64,000 nt of DNA. Origin: Methanocella_A sp963769045. GTDB lineage: Archaea; Halobacteriota; Methanocellia; Methanocellales; Methanocellaceae. The notes under the pieces were generated by a model. That model saw only the letters and a program-made list of their open reading frames with translations, searched no databases and was not told the origin of the DNA. Positions within the stretch are counted from its first letter, which is position 1; each line of letters starts with the position of its first letter. The DNA lies in NCBI GenBank assembly GCA_963769045.1, contig CAVYKK010000015.1, positions 62,001 through 126,000 on the forward strand, written 5' to 3'. The position numbers and the translations under genes are program-made. Below are positions 1 through 8,719 of the stretch, piece after piece.

Positions 1-324
1 GGGTCATTCGGCTTTACCGTCATGCCAGGTGCCCTCTGGGCGATCGCGCTGCTTGTCACCGGGCCTCTGATCGCCATATTGTCCGTCTACGCCTCGATCA
101 TGGTATCCGCCCGCATGTCCGACGTGCGCGCGGCACAGCAGGTGAGCGCGGCGATCGTCGTGCCGATCATGGGCCTTTTCGTGCTGCAGCTGTTTGGCAT
201 GATCACGCTGAGCATCGAGCTGATCGCCGCAATCAGCGCAGGGCTGCTCGTGCTGGATGTCGTACTGATCAAGATCGGCACCGCGCTGTTCCGCAGAGAA
301 GAGATATTGACAAAATGGAATTGA
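1..324 (+). CDS. ABC-2 type transporter permease, C-terminal fragment
   Basis: The reading frame is open from the first base and ends at 324, so only the last 107 residues are present. They hold two long hydrophobic segments (around codons 10-30 and 50-85 of the fragment) linked by a short polar stretch with Arg and Ser, and end in a basic tail (FRREEILTKWN). This matches the last membrane segments of NatB/ABC-2 permeases of Na+ or drug exporters. The family call rests on a fragment and is moderate; membrane location is clear. Confidence 0.5.
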   Translation, partial: GSFGFTVMPGALWAIALLVTGPLIAILSVYASIMVSARMSDVRAAQQVSAAIVVPIMGLFVLQLFGMITLSIELIAAISAGLLVLDVVLIKIGTALFRREEILTKWN

Positions 325-404
325 TACGTCGGCGGCAGGACGGGTGCCCGCGTGCATATGGCACTCCCGGGCATGGCTCCCATGTCACCTCACCTACAGG
401 ATAG

Positions 405-1373
405 TTACCTGAACCCCAGGTTACGCGCTACAAGGATGCTCAAATCGGTAACGCCGGGCATGTCCTCGGACAGATGAATCCGGCACTGGGGGCATGCGGT
501 TACGAACTCATCGGCTTCCAGCACCCGCACCTCATCGGCCCGCCTGGCTTTCAGCCGCCGGGAAAGGCCGACATCATTCCGCCGTACCCCGCCGCCGGCT
601 CCGCAACAACGATCGGGTTCCGGCAGTCGCTCATATGCATACATCGCGGACAGCAGGCGTTCTGCTGCCACCATGGTGTACGGGGACACATTCCGGTAGA
701 GGTGACAGGGGTACTGCATCGTCGCTTTTTTATCCGAGTGTTCCAGCTCCTTAAAGAGCCCGTAGCGATCGTACAGGTCAAGGTAGTGGACGACTTCGAA
801 GTCGTCCTGGTATTCCATCAGCGTCGAGGTACAGCCCGGGCAGGAGGTGACAATGGTCTCCACGCCCAGCGACTTCATAACGCCGAGGTTCTTTTCGAGC
901 ATGGTCTTCGCCAGGTCGAAGCGCCCGATGCGGTTCAGCGGCGACCCGCAGCACACCTCAGGTATGCGTGTATACTCGATGCCAAGATAGTCGAGCGTGT
1001 GGCAGACGGCTTCCCCGATGTCGGGCAGCCGGTAGTTCGTGAGGCAGCCGGCGAAGTAAGCGACACGGCAGCTCTTAGTCTCGATGGCCAGGGGCTGCTT
1101 CGGCACGATAGAGGCACCGTAGGTCGTGATGTTGTCCAGCGTCTCCAGGTACCCGGGGGTGCTTATGTGATCCCGCATATGCTCGATGGCCTTGGTGATG
1201 CCGACGCCAGCCGGGCAGGAGGCCACGCAGCGATTGCACGTCGTACAGTTCACGACCTGGTCGTCATGCGCGCCGATGCGGCCCCGGTCGATAGCTCGCA
1301 GTGCGCTGAGCTCTGACGGGCAGACCATATCGCAGATGCCGCATTTGACGCACTTTTCCGCGCTGTCCCTCAC
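405..1373 (-). CDS. GlpC/HdrD-like iron-sulfur protein (two 4Fe-4S plus CCG domains)
   Basis: A 322-residue electron-transfer subunit. The N-terminus carries two ferredoxin-type sites (CVKCGICDMVCP near residue 8 and CTTCNRCVASCP near residue 43). Two cysteine-rich CCG domains follow (VCCGSP near residue 141 and RCCGAGGG near residue 255). This is the layout of GlpC, the membrane-anchor iron-sulfur subunit of anaerobic glycerol-3-phosphate dehydrogenase, and of the HdrD/HdrB class. Its start overlaps the stop of the upstream flavoprotein by 4 bp, so the two are co-translated. The electron acceptor is inferred (menaquinone, methanophenazine or heterodisulfide). Other GlpC-like subunits, such as lactate or glycolate oxidase GlcF, are the main alternative. 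Confidence 0.8.
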   Translation of the reverse strand: MRDSAEKCVKCGICDMVCPSELSALRAIDRGRIGAHDDQVVNCTTCNRCVASCPAGVGITKAIEHMRDHISTPGYLETLDNITTYGASIVPKQPLAIETKSCRVAYFAGCLTNYRLPDIGEAVCHTLDYLGIEYTRIPEVCCGSPLNRIGRFDLAKTMLEKNLGVMKSLGVETIVTSCPGCTSTLMEYQDDFEVVHYLDLYDRYGLFKELEHSDKKATMQYPCHLYRNVSPYTMVAAERLLSAMYAYERLPEPDRCCGAGGGVRRNDVGLSRRLKARRADEVRVLEADEFVTACPQCRIHLSEDMPGVTDLSILVARNLGFR

Positions 1374-2368
1374 AAGCCGTCCCCCGCGTGATATCCTGTT
1401 CTCAACGCTTCATAGAGCCCGAACCCTGCTGCGATAGCCCCGGCTGCACGGATATTTTTAAAACCGCCTGTCTCTGGCAGACGACAACCGATGCCCTTGA
1501 ACATCAGCGGGTGATCCGACGAAAAGGAGCGAACAAGATCGGCTTCGATGTCGCCGATCACTGCCCCGGTCAGCGGCTCGGATACCTGATCGCCATCGAC
1601 CCGGAACCCGGTCAGCGGCCCGCCAGTAGCCAGGATAAGGCTGGTCGCCTCGACGCGGATGCCTCGTTTTCCCTTGGTGCCCATGCGGCCTCTTGCTCCG
1701 CCATCGATCGACTCGATGCGCGTCGTCTCGAGCACGGTGATGTCCCGGTTCCGGTCAGCTGCCTCCCTGAGCCCCCGCAACAGGCGCAGGCCAAGGACTG
1801 ACGGCGCCGTGATATGCTCGTAAACTCTGGCGCCCGAGGCCCGCTCCAGCCGATTGCGGCTCTGCAGGGCACGTGTCACGCCCAGCACCGGCGGCAACAG
1901 GTAGCTGTCAGCACCCGCATCGGCCAGCGCTTTGCCAATCTCATCCAGCCAGACATCGTCCGCTTCGATCATGTGTGCGACCTCCTGGCCGGAGCGCCCG
2001 GCAAAAGAGCTTATCCCGAGAGCGATCCTGCCGTCAGCCGGCCGGTCATCCAGCGATACGGGGACGGGTGTGCCCTCAAAGTCCGTGGTTTGCTGGACAA
2101 GGCCGTTGCGCTCGACCTGCATATCTGTCATGCAGTGCCCTTCACGATACGGACAACACGTGTCCCGTAACGTCTTCAAAAACCAGCGCTCGGCTTCTTC
2201 GTTCCGGTTCTCCGGCAGGGCCAGGACGCCGCCGGAAATGGCCGTAGCGCCGAGACCTGCGGTCACGACCAGGGTCTTGCCCTTGAGCCGCAGTGCGGCA
2301 GCCATGCCCGCGAGGCCGGAGCCTATCACGAGATTATCGCATTCCAGACACAGCACATCCGACTTCAT
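1370..2368 (-). CDS. GlpB-like FAD-dependent dehydrogenase subunit
   Basis: A 332-residue flavoprotein with an N-terminal dinucleotide fold: hydrophobic strand, then VIGSGLAGMAAAL (residues 14-26), the GxGxxG motif for the FAD ADP moiety. A GGVLALPEN stretch follows at about 46 and a second ATGGPLTGF segment near 270. Length and order fit GlpB, the smaller flavin subunit of anaerobic glycerol-3-phosphate dehydrogenase. Its stop overlaps the start of the GlpC-like gene downstream. The catalytic GlpA subunit is not next to it, so this may be a two-gene GlpBC module used with another dehydrogenase. Confidence 0.7.
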   Translation of the reverse strand: MKSDVLCLECDNLVIGSGLAGMAAALRLKGKTLVVTAGLGATAISGGVLALPENRNEEAERWFLKTLRDTCCPYREGHCMTDMQVERNGLVQQTTDFEGTPVPVSLDDRPADGRIALGISSFAGRSGQEVAHMIEADDVWLDEIGKALADAGADSYLLPPVLGVTRALQSRNRLERASGARVYEHITAPSVLGLRLLRGLREAADRNRDITVLETTRIESIDGGARGRMGTKGKRGIRVEATSLILATGGPLTGFRVDGDQVSEPLTGAVIGDIEADLVRSFSSDHPLMFKGIGCRLPETGGFKNIRAAGAIAAGFGLYEALRTGYHAGDGL

Positions 2369-2443
2369 ACCAGCGTCCTACAATTAAACCTACAGTAAAA
2401 AGGCTCGCGGCGACTATCAACTTTTTGTTTACTGGGAGGGCGC

Positions 2444-2490
2444 AGAGGTCTTATGAGGTCACAGAGCTCTTGAGACCTCCGTGACCTCAG
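2444..2490. repeat. Short inverted repeat, GAGGTCAC/GTGACCTC
   Basis: The arms GAGGTCAC and GTGACCTC surround an AGAGCTCT core in the GlpB-KGG intergenic region. The unit resembles the ACAGAGG-type repeats at 2741-2939, so this is probably a small member of the same dispersed family. It could fold as a hairpin at the 5' side of either divergent gene. Confidence 0.55.
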
Positions 2491-2524
2491 CGCGCTAACA
2501 CCGCGTATAACACAGGCAACCGTT

Positions 2525-2740
2525 ATGGCATCGGCCCCTAAATATTTTGCAGGTATGCATATGGCAGCAGCAAAGGACCCGGGAAGGGTCGCAGGGGGCC
2601 GCAAGGCAGCGAAGACCGCCAAGGACAGATATGGCGGCAACTTCCACCGAGAGATAGGTGCCCGGGGAGGCCGCAGCACTTCGTCCCGCCATGGGAGCGA
2701 GTTTTTCGAGAACATCGGGCGCAAGGGCGGCATGAGCTAG
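2525..2740 (+). CDS. Small KGG-repeat (stress-induced type) protein
   Basis: A 71-residue basic, glycine-rich protein. Two copies of the KGG motif are visible: NFHREIGARGG near residue 39 and EFFENIGRKGG at the C-terminus, each with the aromatic-x2-IGxKGG pattern of general-stress KGG proteins. The start is uncertain. ATG 2525 has only a weak upstream site, and ATG codons at 2555 and 2561 would give about 60 residues starting near the first conserved region. The protein is likely cytoplasmic, and its molecular role in archaea is unknown. It stands alone between two inverted-repeat regions. Confidence 0.65.
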   Translation: MASAPKYFAGMHMAAAKDPGRVAGGRKAAKTAKDRYGGNFHREIGARGGRSTSSRHGSEFFENIGRKGGMS

Positions 2741-2939
2741 GGAGGCCACAGAGGTTCCAGGAGGGCACAGAGTTTCACCACAGAGGGCACGGAGGTCACA
2801 GAGGTATGCACAGAGGTTTGTTTTAATAACAGGGCACCAGGCCAGCCTTTTTCCTAAAAAGTCCTCTGTGTCGTCCTCTGTGGCCTCTGTGACCTCCGTG
2901 GTGAAACTCTGCGACCTCACGAAACCTCCGTGACCTCAG
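2741..2939. repeat. Large imperfect inverted repeat of ACAGAGG-type units
   Basis: The left arm has units such as GGCCACAGAGG, GGGCACAGAG and TTTCACCACAGAGG. The right arm carries the complements CCTCTGTGGCC, TCCTCTGTG and CCGTGGTGAAACTCTG. The arms are about 75-80 nt with a loop of about 40 nt. The element starts one base after the KGG gene stop and would make a long hairpin at its mRNA 3' end. Arms are built from repeated heptamer-like units and are not a simple palindrome. Confidence 0.8.
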
Positions 2940-3035
2940 AAAAGCCGCGTTTTACCGCCCCGCTATACTAAGTATCCGCCCGTCAAAATATGCTGAACAC
3001 GACGGGGATAACCATTGAAAAAGAGTATAGAGAGC

Positions 3036-3155
3036 ATGGCAGGCAGCGAGAGGAATGACGCTGTTGAAAACGGATCATGCATAGGCTGCAGGGATTGTAT
3101 TTTCTGGTACCGCTGCAAGCTCGGCGGTATCGATTGTGAGCTGAAAGATCGATAA
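3036..3155 (+). CDS. 39-residue cysteine-rich protein upstream of uvsE
   Basis: A short frame starting at ATG 3036 (a TTG at 3015 would add 7 residues) and ending at TAA 3153-3155. It encodes a Ser/Glu/Asn-rich start followed by CIGCRDCIFWYRC and a final C, so five cysteines in about 20 residues, a compact metal- or Fe-S-binding pattern. It lies 22 bp upstream of the GTG start of uvsE on the same strand, consistent with co-transcription. The function is unknown; the Cys spacing is the main reason to believe it is coding. Confidence 0.5.
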   Translation: MAGSERNDAVENGSCIGCRDCIFWYRCKLGGIDCELKDR

Positions 3156-3177
3156 TGCCCCCGGGGAGACGTGCAAG

Positions 3178-4020
3178 GTGAGGATCGGATTTGCGGCGAT
3201 TCCGCTTAACAAAAAGCTCCTTCCGGTGACCAGCAAGAAAAGCGCCAGGGAGACGGTGCTTCGACTAATGAACGTCGCAGACTACGTCGCAGGGCTGGGC
3301 ATCGATTTCTACCGCATACCGGCCAACATATCGCCCCACGAAAATCTCGAGCAGATCGATGATGCGAAAGAAGTAATCCGTGAGCTGGGAACTTTGTTCC
3401 GGAAGCGGAATATCCGGACCTGCTTCCATGTGACCTATTATTGTATCCTGAACAGCCCTGACCCGGTGGTGGTCGGGAAATCGATCCTGGAACTGGAATG
3501 TCTCGCCGCTTTTGACAGGTACGCTGGCGGGGGCAACCATATTGAAATCCACGCAGGTGGCGCATATGGAGATCGCGGGGCTGCAATCAATCGCTTTATC
3601 AATTGCGCGCTCGGCCTCGACGAATCGATATTCCGGATGCTGCGCCTCGAGAACGAGGAGATCGCCGGTAAGACAGGGACCGTGGACGAGCTTAAACGAA
3701 TCAATTTCGATACCGGCATCCCGCTGCTCTTCGACGTCGCCCACTACCGGGTGAACCCGCAGGAACATCAGCGGCCCCTGCGCGGTATCGTCGAGGAATT
3801 CCTGGCCACCTGGAAGGATGCAACGACATATCCTGTGCTTCACTATTCGACTACAAGCCCTGACTCCGGCACCCACCTGCCAGTGAACCCGGCGGAGTTC
3901 TGGGACTATGTCGGAATGCTCGACGGCCTGGGCTTCGACGTCATGCTGGAAACCAAGGAGAAAGAGAAAGACGTGCTCAAAGTCAGGCGATACAGGAACA
4001 GCCATCCGATCGTGGCATAG
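3178..4020 (+). CDS. uvsE: UV damage endonuclease UvsE
   Basis: A 280-residue TIM-barrel nuclease that nicks DNA 5' of UV photoproducts and other distorting lesions, starting alternative excision repair. Diagnostic family signatures are visible: MRIGFAAIPLN at the start, YRIPANISPHE near 46, IEIHAGGAYGDR near 121 with the metal-binding His and Glu region, LENEE near 160, PLLFDVAHYR near 184, and LHYSTTSPDSGTH near 222. Length matches the family. The start is GTG 3178, placed just upstream of the conserved first strand. It follows the small Cys-rich frame. Confidence 0.9.
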   Translation: MRIGFAAIPLNKKLLPVTSKKSARETVLRLMNVADYVAGLGIDFYRIPANISPHENLEQIDDAKEVIRELGTLFRKRNIRTCFHVTYYCILNSPDPVVVGKSILELECLAAFDRYAGGGNHIEIHAGGAYGDRGAAINRFINCALGLDESIFRMLRLENEEIAGKTGTVDELKRINFDTGIPLLFDVAHYRVNPQEHQRPLRGIVEEFLATWKDATTYPVLHYSTTSPDSGTHLPVNPAEFWDYVGMLDGLGFDVMLETKEKEKDVLKVRRYRNSHPIVA

Positions 4021-4247
4021 CCGGAGTCACATATATCAGCAGTCCCCTACGCGCGCGAGCGGCCGCCCGCCCGCCCGACAACGCAGTAATCATGCTATTA
4101 GAATTCCTGAGCAAATCGATTTATTAATACCCTGGCGTCCCTGGCCCTTGTCGTCCTGGCGGTCGTGACAGGGGACGCATAGCCTGGAAACGGCCACCGA
4201 CAATAGTTATAGCATCAATGTTAATAAAGAAAAAGATGCGGGGGATT

Positions 4248-5363
4248 TTACCCCATCTTCACCGTCTTCATGATGCCGACAGCCTTCTTGATATTGGGCA
4301 TCGAGGTCGCATAGGCGAGCCGCATGTACCCTTTACCGCATGCCCCGAATGCTGTCCCCGGCGTGGCGATCACGCCTTTCTTGATCAGTTCGGCCACGAC
4401 GCGGGCCTCATCCCCGACGAACGGGAAGGCGTAGAACGCTCCCTGCGGGCGCACGCACTCGACGCCCATGGCGTTCAGCTCGGAGACCAGGTAGTCCCTC
4501 CGTTTCCGGAACTCGTCCCGCATCATGCCCACGGATTCCTGCGGGCCGGTGATCGCCGCCAGCGCGGCCTTCTGGGAGACCGAGCACGCGCATGCCTGCA
4601 CGTACTGATGGACTTTGAGCATCTGTTCCGTGTACTCCGGCCGGGCGGCGACGTAGCCGATGCGCCAGCCAGTCATCGCGTAGGTCTTGGAAGATGCATT
4701 GATAGTGATTACGTTATCCGAAAACTGCCCGGGGCTGACATGCTCGCCATCGTAGATGAAGTGCTCGTAGACCTCATCCGAGATAACGGTGATGTCTTTG
4801 TCCTTGGCGATCTCGGCGATCGCCTTTACCTCGGCCTTCGTCTGGATGGTGCCGGTCGGGTTGGACGGGGAATTCAACACGATCGCTTTCGTCCGACCCG
4901 TAATCAATTCCTTCAGCGTTTCCGGGTCGTATTTCAGCCGCTCGCCCAGCGGCACGCCTACAGGCTTTGCGTCGGCCAGTACGGTCAACGCGCTGTACGA
5001 GACGAAACCGGGGTCGGGGACGAGCACCTCGTCGCCCTTGCCGCATAACGCTTCGATGGCAAGGTGGAGCGCCTCACTGGCGCCAGATGTGATCATGATC
5101 TCGCCGGGCGTATAGTCGAGCCGGTTCTCTCTCTTGAACTTCCCGGACAGCGCCTCGCGTAGCTCCGGGATGCCCATGTTGACCGTATATGCGGTGAAGC
5201 CCTCGTTGATCGCCTTTATCGCGGCGTCCTTGATGTGCTGCGGCGTGTCGAAGTCGGGCTGGCCCAGGCCGAGGTTGATCGCGCCGGGGCCGGCGCCCTC
5301 GAACATCTTCCGGATGCCGGAGATGTTGATGCCCTGCACTCTTTTGTCGAAATGGATTGCCAT
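4248..5363 (-). CDS. Class I PLP-dependent aminotransferase
   Basis: A 371-residue fold-type I aminotransferase. Visible motifs: NLGLGQPDFDTP near residue 30, ITSGASEALHLAI near 92, SPSNPTGT near 166, ISDEVYEHF near 195 (Asp and Tyr contact PLP), and SSKTYAMTGWRIGY near 228 with the Schiff-base lysine. Asn/Asp-binding Arg residues follow near the end. The class transfers amino groups between aspartate, aromatic or similar amino acids and 2-oxoglutarate; exact specificity cannot be read here. It stands alone, divergent from the DUF362 gene. Confidence 0.88.
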   Translation of the reverse strand: MAIHFDKRVQGINISGIRKMFEGAGPGAINLGLGQPDFDTPQHIKDAAIKAINEGFTAYTVNMGIPELREALSGKFKRENRLDYTPGEIMITSGASEALHLAIEALCGKGDEVLVPDPGFVSYSALTVLADAKPVGVPLGERLKYDPETLKELITGRTKAIVLNSPSNPTGTIQTKAEVKAIAEIAKDKDITVISDEVYEHFIYDGEHVSPGQFSDNVITINASSKTYAMTGWRIGYVAARPEYTEQMLKVHQYVQACACSVSQKAALAAITGPQESVGMMRDEFRKRRDYLVSELNAMGVECVRPQGAFYAFPFVGDEARVVAELIKKGVIATPGTAFGACGKGYMRLAYATSMPNIKKAVGIMKTVKMG

Positions 5364-5492
5364 GCTGTGCTCACCTTGCTATTGATTGTCACTGAACGAA
5401 TTATCCGCGCCCTTAAAAATAGCTTTCGCAGGACACGTGCCGGGCAATAAGCATATCAACTTCCGGCGACTTTCATCCGGAATAGTGATATC

Positions 5493-6632
5493 ATGGCGTA
5501 CGAGGTCTCAGTCGTCAGGTGCGATACCTATGATGAAAGCAAAGTCCGGGCCGCTGTCGAGGAGAGCCTGAAGCCCCTGGGCGGTCTGGGCAGCGTAGTC
5601 AAAAAGGGCGACTGCGTGCTGATCAAGCTCAACCTGCTCAGCTCGAAGAAGCCGGAGCAGGCCGTCACCACCCACCCGGCGCTGGCTAAGGCCATCGTCA
5701 GGATGGTGCAGGAACTCGGGGGCGTCCCCCTGCTGGGCGACTCGCCGGGCGGCAGCAACACCGGGACATCCTATAAGTCGCTACTGAAAAACACGGGCAT
5801 CCAGGCGGTCGCCGACGAGACCGGCTGCGAGATTGTCAGCTTCGACGAGCCAGTCGAGGTGTCCCCCGAGAAAGCGCGGACGTACAAGAAAATGAAGATC
5901 GCGAAGGCAGTCATGGACGCCGACGTGGTCATCGGCCTGCCGAAGCTGAAAACGCACTCATTGACCTTCTATACCGGCGCCGTCAAGCTGCTCTACGGGT
6001 ACATCCCCGGGGTGACGAAGACCGAGTACCACCTGCACACCGGCCGCGACGTAGGCCTCTTCGCCGAGATGCTCCTGGACATCTGCGAGGCCCGGCCACC
6101 CGACCTGTACGTCATGGACGCCGTGATCGGCATGGAAGGCAACGGCCCGTCCGGCGGCACGCCGAGAGCGATCGGGCTGATCATGGCCAGCCGGAGCGCG
6201 ACGGCCATGGACTTTGTTGCAACGTCAGTCATCGGCATGGACCCGCTCTCCGTCCCTACGGTAAAGAAGGCGTTCGAGCGAGGCAACGGGCCCGGAAAGC
6301 TTGACGAGATCAAAGTCCACGGCGAAAGCGTTGCCTCGGTCAGGATTAAAGACTTCAAGAGAGCCCGGACCATGGACACGTCCCGCATGCCCCCGGCGCT
6401 CGTGAGCGTCCTGACCCGCCTGGGCGGCTCCCGGCCGCAGATCGACAAAATCAAGTGTAATAAGTGCGGCATCTGCGCAAAAGACTGCCCGCCGAAAGCG
6501 ATGACATTCGTCAGGGAGACCGTGCCCAAAATCGACTACGGCAAATGCATCCGGTGCTACTGCTGCCAGGAACTCTGCCCCCAGAACGCGGTCAGCGTCC
6601 GCACACCACTACTCCGACGCCTGCTAAAATAA
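5493..6632 (+). CDS. DUF362 protein with C-terminal 2x[4Fe-4S] ferredoxin domain
   Basis: A 379-residue cytoplasmic redox protein. Residues 1-300 are a DUF362 domain (KKGDCVLIKLNLL near 38, LLGDSPGG near 77, GLPKLKTHSLTFYTGAVK near 148). The last 60 residues hold two classic clusters, CNKCGICAKDCP and CIRCYCCQELCP. Such fusions are common in methanogens and clostridia and are thought to move electrons, but no reaction is established. It starts at ATG 5493 and ends facing the flavodoxin gene, so the two are convergent. Both are low-potential redox proteins and may belong to the same physiology. Confidence 0.85.
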   Translation: MAYEVSVVRCDTYDESKVRAAVEESLKPLGGLGSVVKKGDCVLIKLNLLSSKKPEQAVTTHPALAKAIVRMVQELGGVPLLGDSPGGSNTGTSYKSLLKNTGIQAVADETGCEIVSFDEPVEVSPEKARTYKKMKIAKAVMDADVVIGLPKLKTHSLTFYTGAVKLLYGYIPGVTKTEYHLHTGRDVGLFAEMLLDICEARPPDLYVMDAVIGMEGNGPSGGTPRAIGLIMASRSATAMDFVATSVIGMDPLSVPTVKKAFERGNGPGKLDEIKVHGESVASVRIKDFKRARTMDTSRMPPALVSVLTRLGGSRPQIDKIKCNKCGICAKDCPPKAMTFVRETVPKIDYGKCIRCYCCQELCPQNAVSVRTPLLRRLLK

Positions 6633-6688
6633 TAAAGACATCAAGACGCCAAGAAGGTGCCTTGGAGACTTCCTGGCTCCTTGGCATC

Positions 6689-7153
6689 TCAGGCGGATTG
6701 GATGGCTTCTGGATGCCTGTGGATGTGTCCGGCGAGCATGCGGCCGAAGTCGATGCAGACTTCCCGGTTCAGCTTGCGCCAGGGCCCGATCGCGGCATCG
6801 AAGGAGGTCTCGTAGATCACGTTACCCCTGCAGCTTGCCTGCAGCTCGTCCAGGTACCGGCGCACCATGAAGTTGCGCATGCCGAAGACTCCCGCGTAGC
6901 AGACCACGAAAAGCGCGATATTGTGGCCGCGCAGGTCGTTGCGGTGCAGGAACCCCGTCACGCTCTCCAGCGGACGCTCGCCGTAGATAGGTGACCCGGC
7001 CACTATGAGGTCGTAGTTCAGCGTGCTTACGGCGTCTTTCGCGTCGAGTACATCCACGTACGCGCCCCGTGACACGGCACCGTCCCTGATCCAGCCGATA
7101 ATCTCCTTTGTGGTCCCGCCTTTCGTGTCATAGACGATGAGTATGCGTTTCAT
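6689..7153 (-). CDS. Flavodoxin domain protein
   Basis: About 154 residues beginning MKRILIVYDTKGGTTKEI, where the TxGxT loop is the FMN-phosphate site. Further motifs are VAGSPIYGERP near 51 and FVVCYAGVFG near 81, which fit the FMN isoalloxazine-binding loops. I start at 7153 and not at the longer frame's 7171 because the conserved first strand begins there. It resembles protoporphyrinogen-oxidase-type (HemG-like) and archaeal stand-alone flavodoxins. Probably a cytoplasmic single-electron carrier; the partner is unknown. Confidence 0.82.
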   Translation of the reverse strand: MKRILIVYDTKGGTTKEIIGWIRDGAVSRGAYVDVLDAKDAVSTLNYDLIVAGSPIYGERPLESVTGFLHRNDLRGHNIALFVVCYAGVFGMRNFMVRRYLDELQASCRGNVIYETSFDAAIGPWRKLNREVCIDFGRMLAGHIHRHPEAIQSA

Positions 7154-7487
7154 GCAGATGTCCGACCCCAAATCAAACGTAGATCATTCCCCCTTAATAT
7201 TTATCAACTTTCTACGTTAAACGGTGTAAAAATGCCCATGTAATGCAAAAATAGACAGCAATACCGAAAGATAATGGTAAACCCGCCTGAAATCTCGCCT
7301 ATTTCCCCATTATAACCCATCCCTGAGTCGCTCGCAGGATAAGCGGGACAGGACTGCCGCGAGAGAAACCGGGATGACGACCGGCCCAAAGATCGGGTAA
7401 CAGCGAGGCCATAAGCGTGGCACGACGCCTGCCGGTATCTGGCGGGAAACGCGATTTTCCCGTCTCCATCCACCGAATTGTTTACAA

Positions 7488-7500
7488 AAAGATTATAAAT
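7488..7500 (+). promoter_or_regulatory. TATA box for the thioredoxin-ccdA operon
   Basis: An AGATTATAAATCA sequence is centred about 27 nt before ATG 7521. In archaea transcription starts about 25 nt after the TATA box, so the mRNA probably begins at or within a few bases of the start codon (leaderless). This is inferred from spacing. Confidence 0.5.
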
Positions 7501-7520
7501 CATAACACGACATCGGTTTG

Positions 7521-8042
7521 ATGACAGCAAATAGAGTATTAACGGCACTGGTCGTATCAGCCGTTTTGGCGGCGCTGCTCTCTGCAGGGATCGCGCTCAC
7601 GCTCGGCGCCCCGGCACCTGCCGTCGCGCAGGGAACTACTGCTGCAACGCAGCAGACCACCGCTGTCACACAGCGGTACACAATGGCGGACGTCGATTCC
7701 GCGCTGGCTAATGGCCCGGTCTTTCTCGAGTTCGAGACGAAGGAGTGTGGCTATTGCAAACAGCAGCGACCCATCTCTAAGGCGCTGGCCGGCGAATACC
7801 AGGGCAAGGTGACGTTCTTATTCGTGGACGCGAACGAGAACCGCGATCTTGCCAGGGCGTTCCAGGTCTCCGGCGTGCCGCAGATGGACGTGATCCTCGA
7901 TAAGACGTCGAGCGGTCATACGTACGTCGACAAGGACGGAAAGACGTCTGACAGCGTGGGAGCATCCCGGTTCCTGGGCCTGACCCAGCGGGACACGCTG
8001 AAGACGGCTCTCGATGCGGCGGTGCGCCTGAGAGGACAATAA
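7521..8042 (+). CDS. Exported thioredoxin-like protein
   Basis: A 173-residue protein with an N-terminal signal or anchor helix (TALVVSAVLAALLSAGIAL), an Ala/Thr/Gln-rich linker to about residue 50, and a thioredoxin fold with the active-site motif CGYC (ETKECGYCKQ) and a cis-Pro loop (SGVPQMDV). It faces the outside of the membrane, where it would exchange disulfides with surface proteins or cytochrome-type partners. CcdA, which supplies electrons across the membrane, follows 1 bp downstream. The TTG at 7518 could also serve as start. Confidence 0.85.
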   Translation: MTANRVLTALVVSAVLAALLSAGIALTLGAPAPAVAQGTTAATQQTTAVTQRYTMADVDSALANGPVFLEFETKECGYCKQQRPISKALAGEYQGKVTFLFVDANENRDLARAFQVSGVPQMDVILDKTSSGHTYVDKDGKTSDSVGASRFLGLTQRDTLKTALDAAVRLRGQ

Positions 8043-8043
8043 A

Positions 8044-8718
8044 TTGGAAATCGTAGTGCTTGGAACCGCAGTTCTGGCTGGCGTGGCGAGTATCCTGTCG
8101 CCGTGCGTGCTGCCGCTCCTCCCGGGAGTCATGGCATACTCCACGGAGCGGAACAAGGTCACGCCCCTGGCCATCGTAGCAGGGCTCGCCCTGTCGTTTA
8201 CAGTCATGGGGGTAGCGTCGGCTGCGCTGGGCTCCTTTATTTTTGATTATATCGACTACATCAGGATCATTTCCGGCGTGATGATACTGGTCATGGGCCT
8301 GTACCTGCTCATGGAGATCGTCGAGAATGCGGTACTCCGCGCCTGGCAATATGTGCCGGTCTCCAGAGTGGGGCTCCCGATATCGAAGGAAGGCGGGCTG
8401 TTCGGCGGCTTCCTGCTGGGCGCCAGCCTGGGCATCGTCTGGATGCCATGCATCGGCCCCATGCTGGCCTCGATCCTGCTTATCGTGGCACAGCAAGGTA
8501 CCCTGTTCTACGGGGGTGTCCTGCTGTTCGCCTATTCCATGGGTCTGGGCGTGCCCATGCTCGCCATTGCATACTCGTCGAACTTTGTCTCCGGCAAGGT
8601 GCGCTCTGTGGCAAAGCACACGCTGCTGGTGCGCAAAATCGCAGGGGTCGTCCTGGTCGTCGTGGGCATCTATTACCTGAGCAGCGTCTTTGGCCTGAAC
8701 CTGCCTTTGCTATCCTGA
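8044..8718 (+). CDS. ccdA: Cytochrome c biogenesis/disulfide reductase protein CcdA
   Basis: A 224-residue protein with six predicted membrane helices. The two redox cysteines sit in the family motifs SPCVLPLLPGV (near residue 20) and WMPCIGPML (near residue 137). CcdA/DsbD-alpha passes electrons from cytoplasmic thioredoxin to exported thioredoxin-like proteins. The start is TTG 8044, immediately after the stop of the thioredoxin gene, so the two form a tight operon and a likely functional pair. Confidence 0.9.
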   Translation: MEIVVLGTAVLAGVASILSPCVLPLLPGVMAYSTERNKVTPLAIVAGLALSFTVMGVASAALGSFIFDYIDYIRIISGVMILVMGLYLLMEIVENAVLRAWQYVPVSRVGLPISKEGGLFGGFLLGASLGIVWMPCIGPMLASILLIVAQQGTLFYGGVLLFAYSMGLGVPMLAIAYSSNFVSGKVRSVAKHTLLVRKIAGVVLVVVGIYYLSSVFGLNLPLLS

Positions 8719-8719
8719 A

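Noticed and set aside
474..1316. 280-residue plus-strand frame
   Set aside because: Antisense of the GlpC-like gene, whose Fe-S motifs are unambiguous.
2741..2939. Insertion sequence or MITE
   Set aside because: No target-site duplication or transposase; arms are made of repeated short units that differ between elements.
4218..5048. 276-residue plus-strand frame
   Set aside because: Antisense of the aminotransferase, which carries all PLP motifs.
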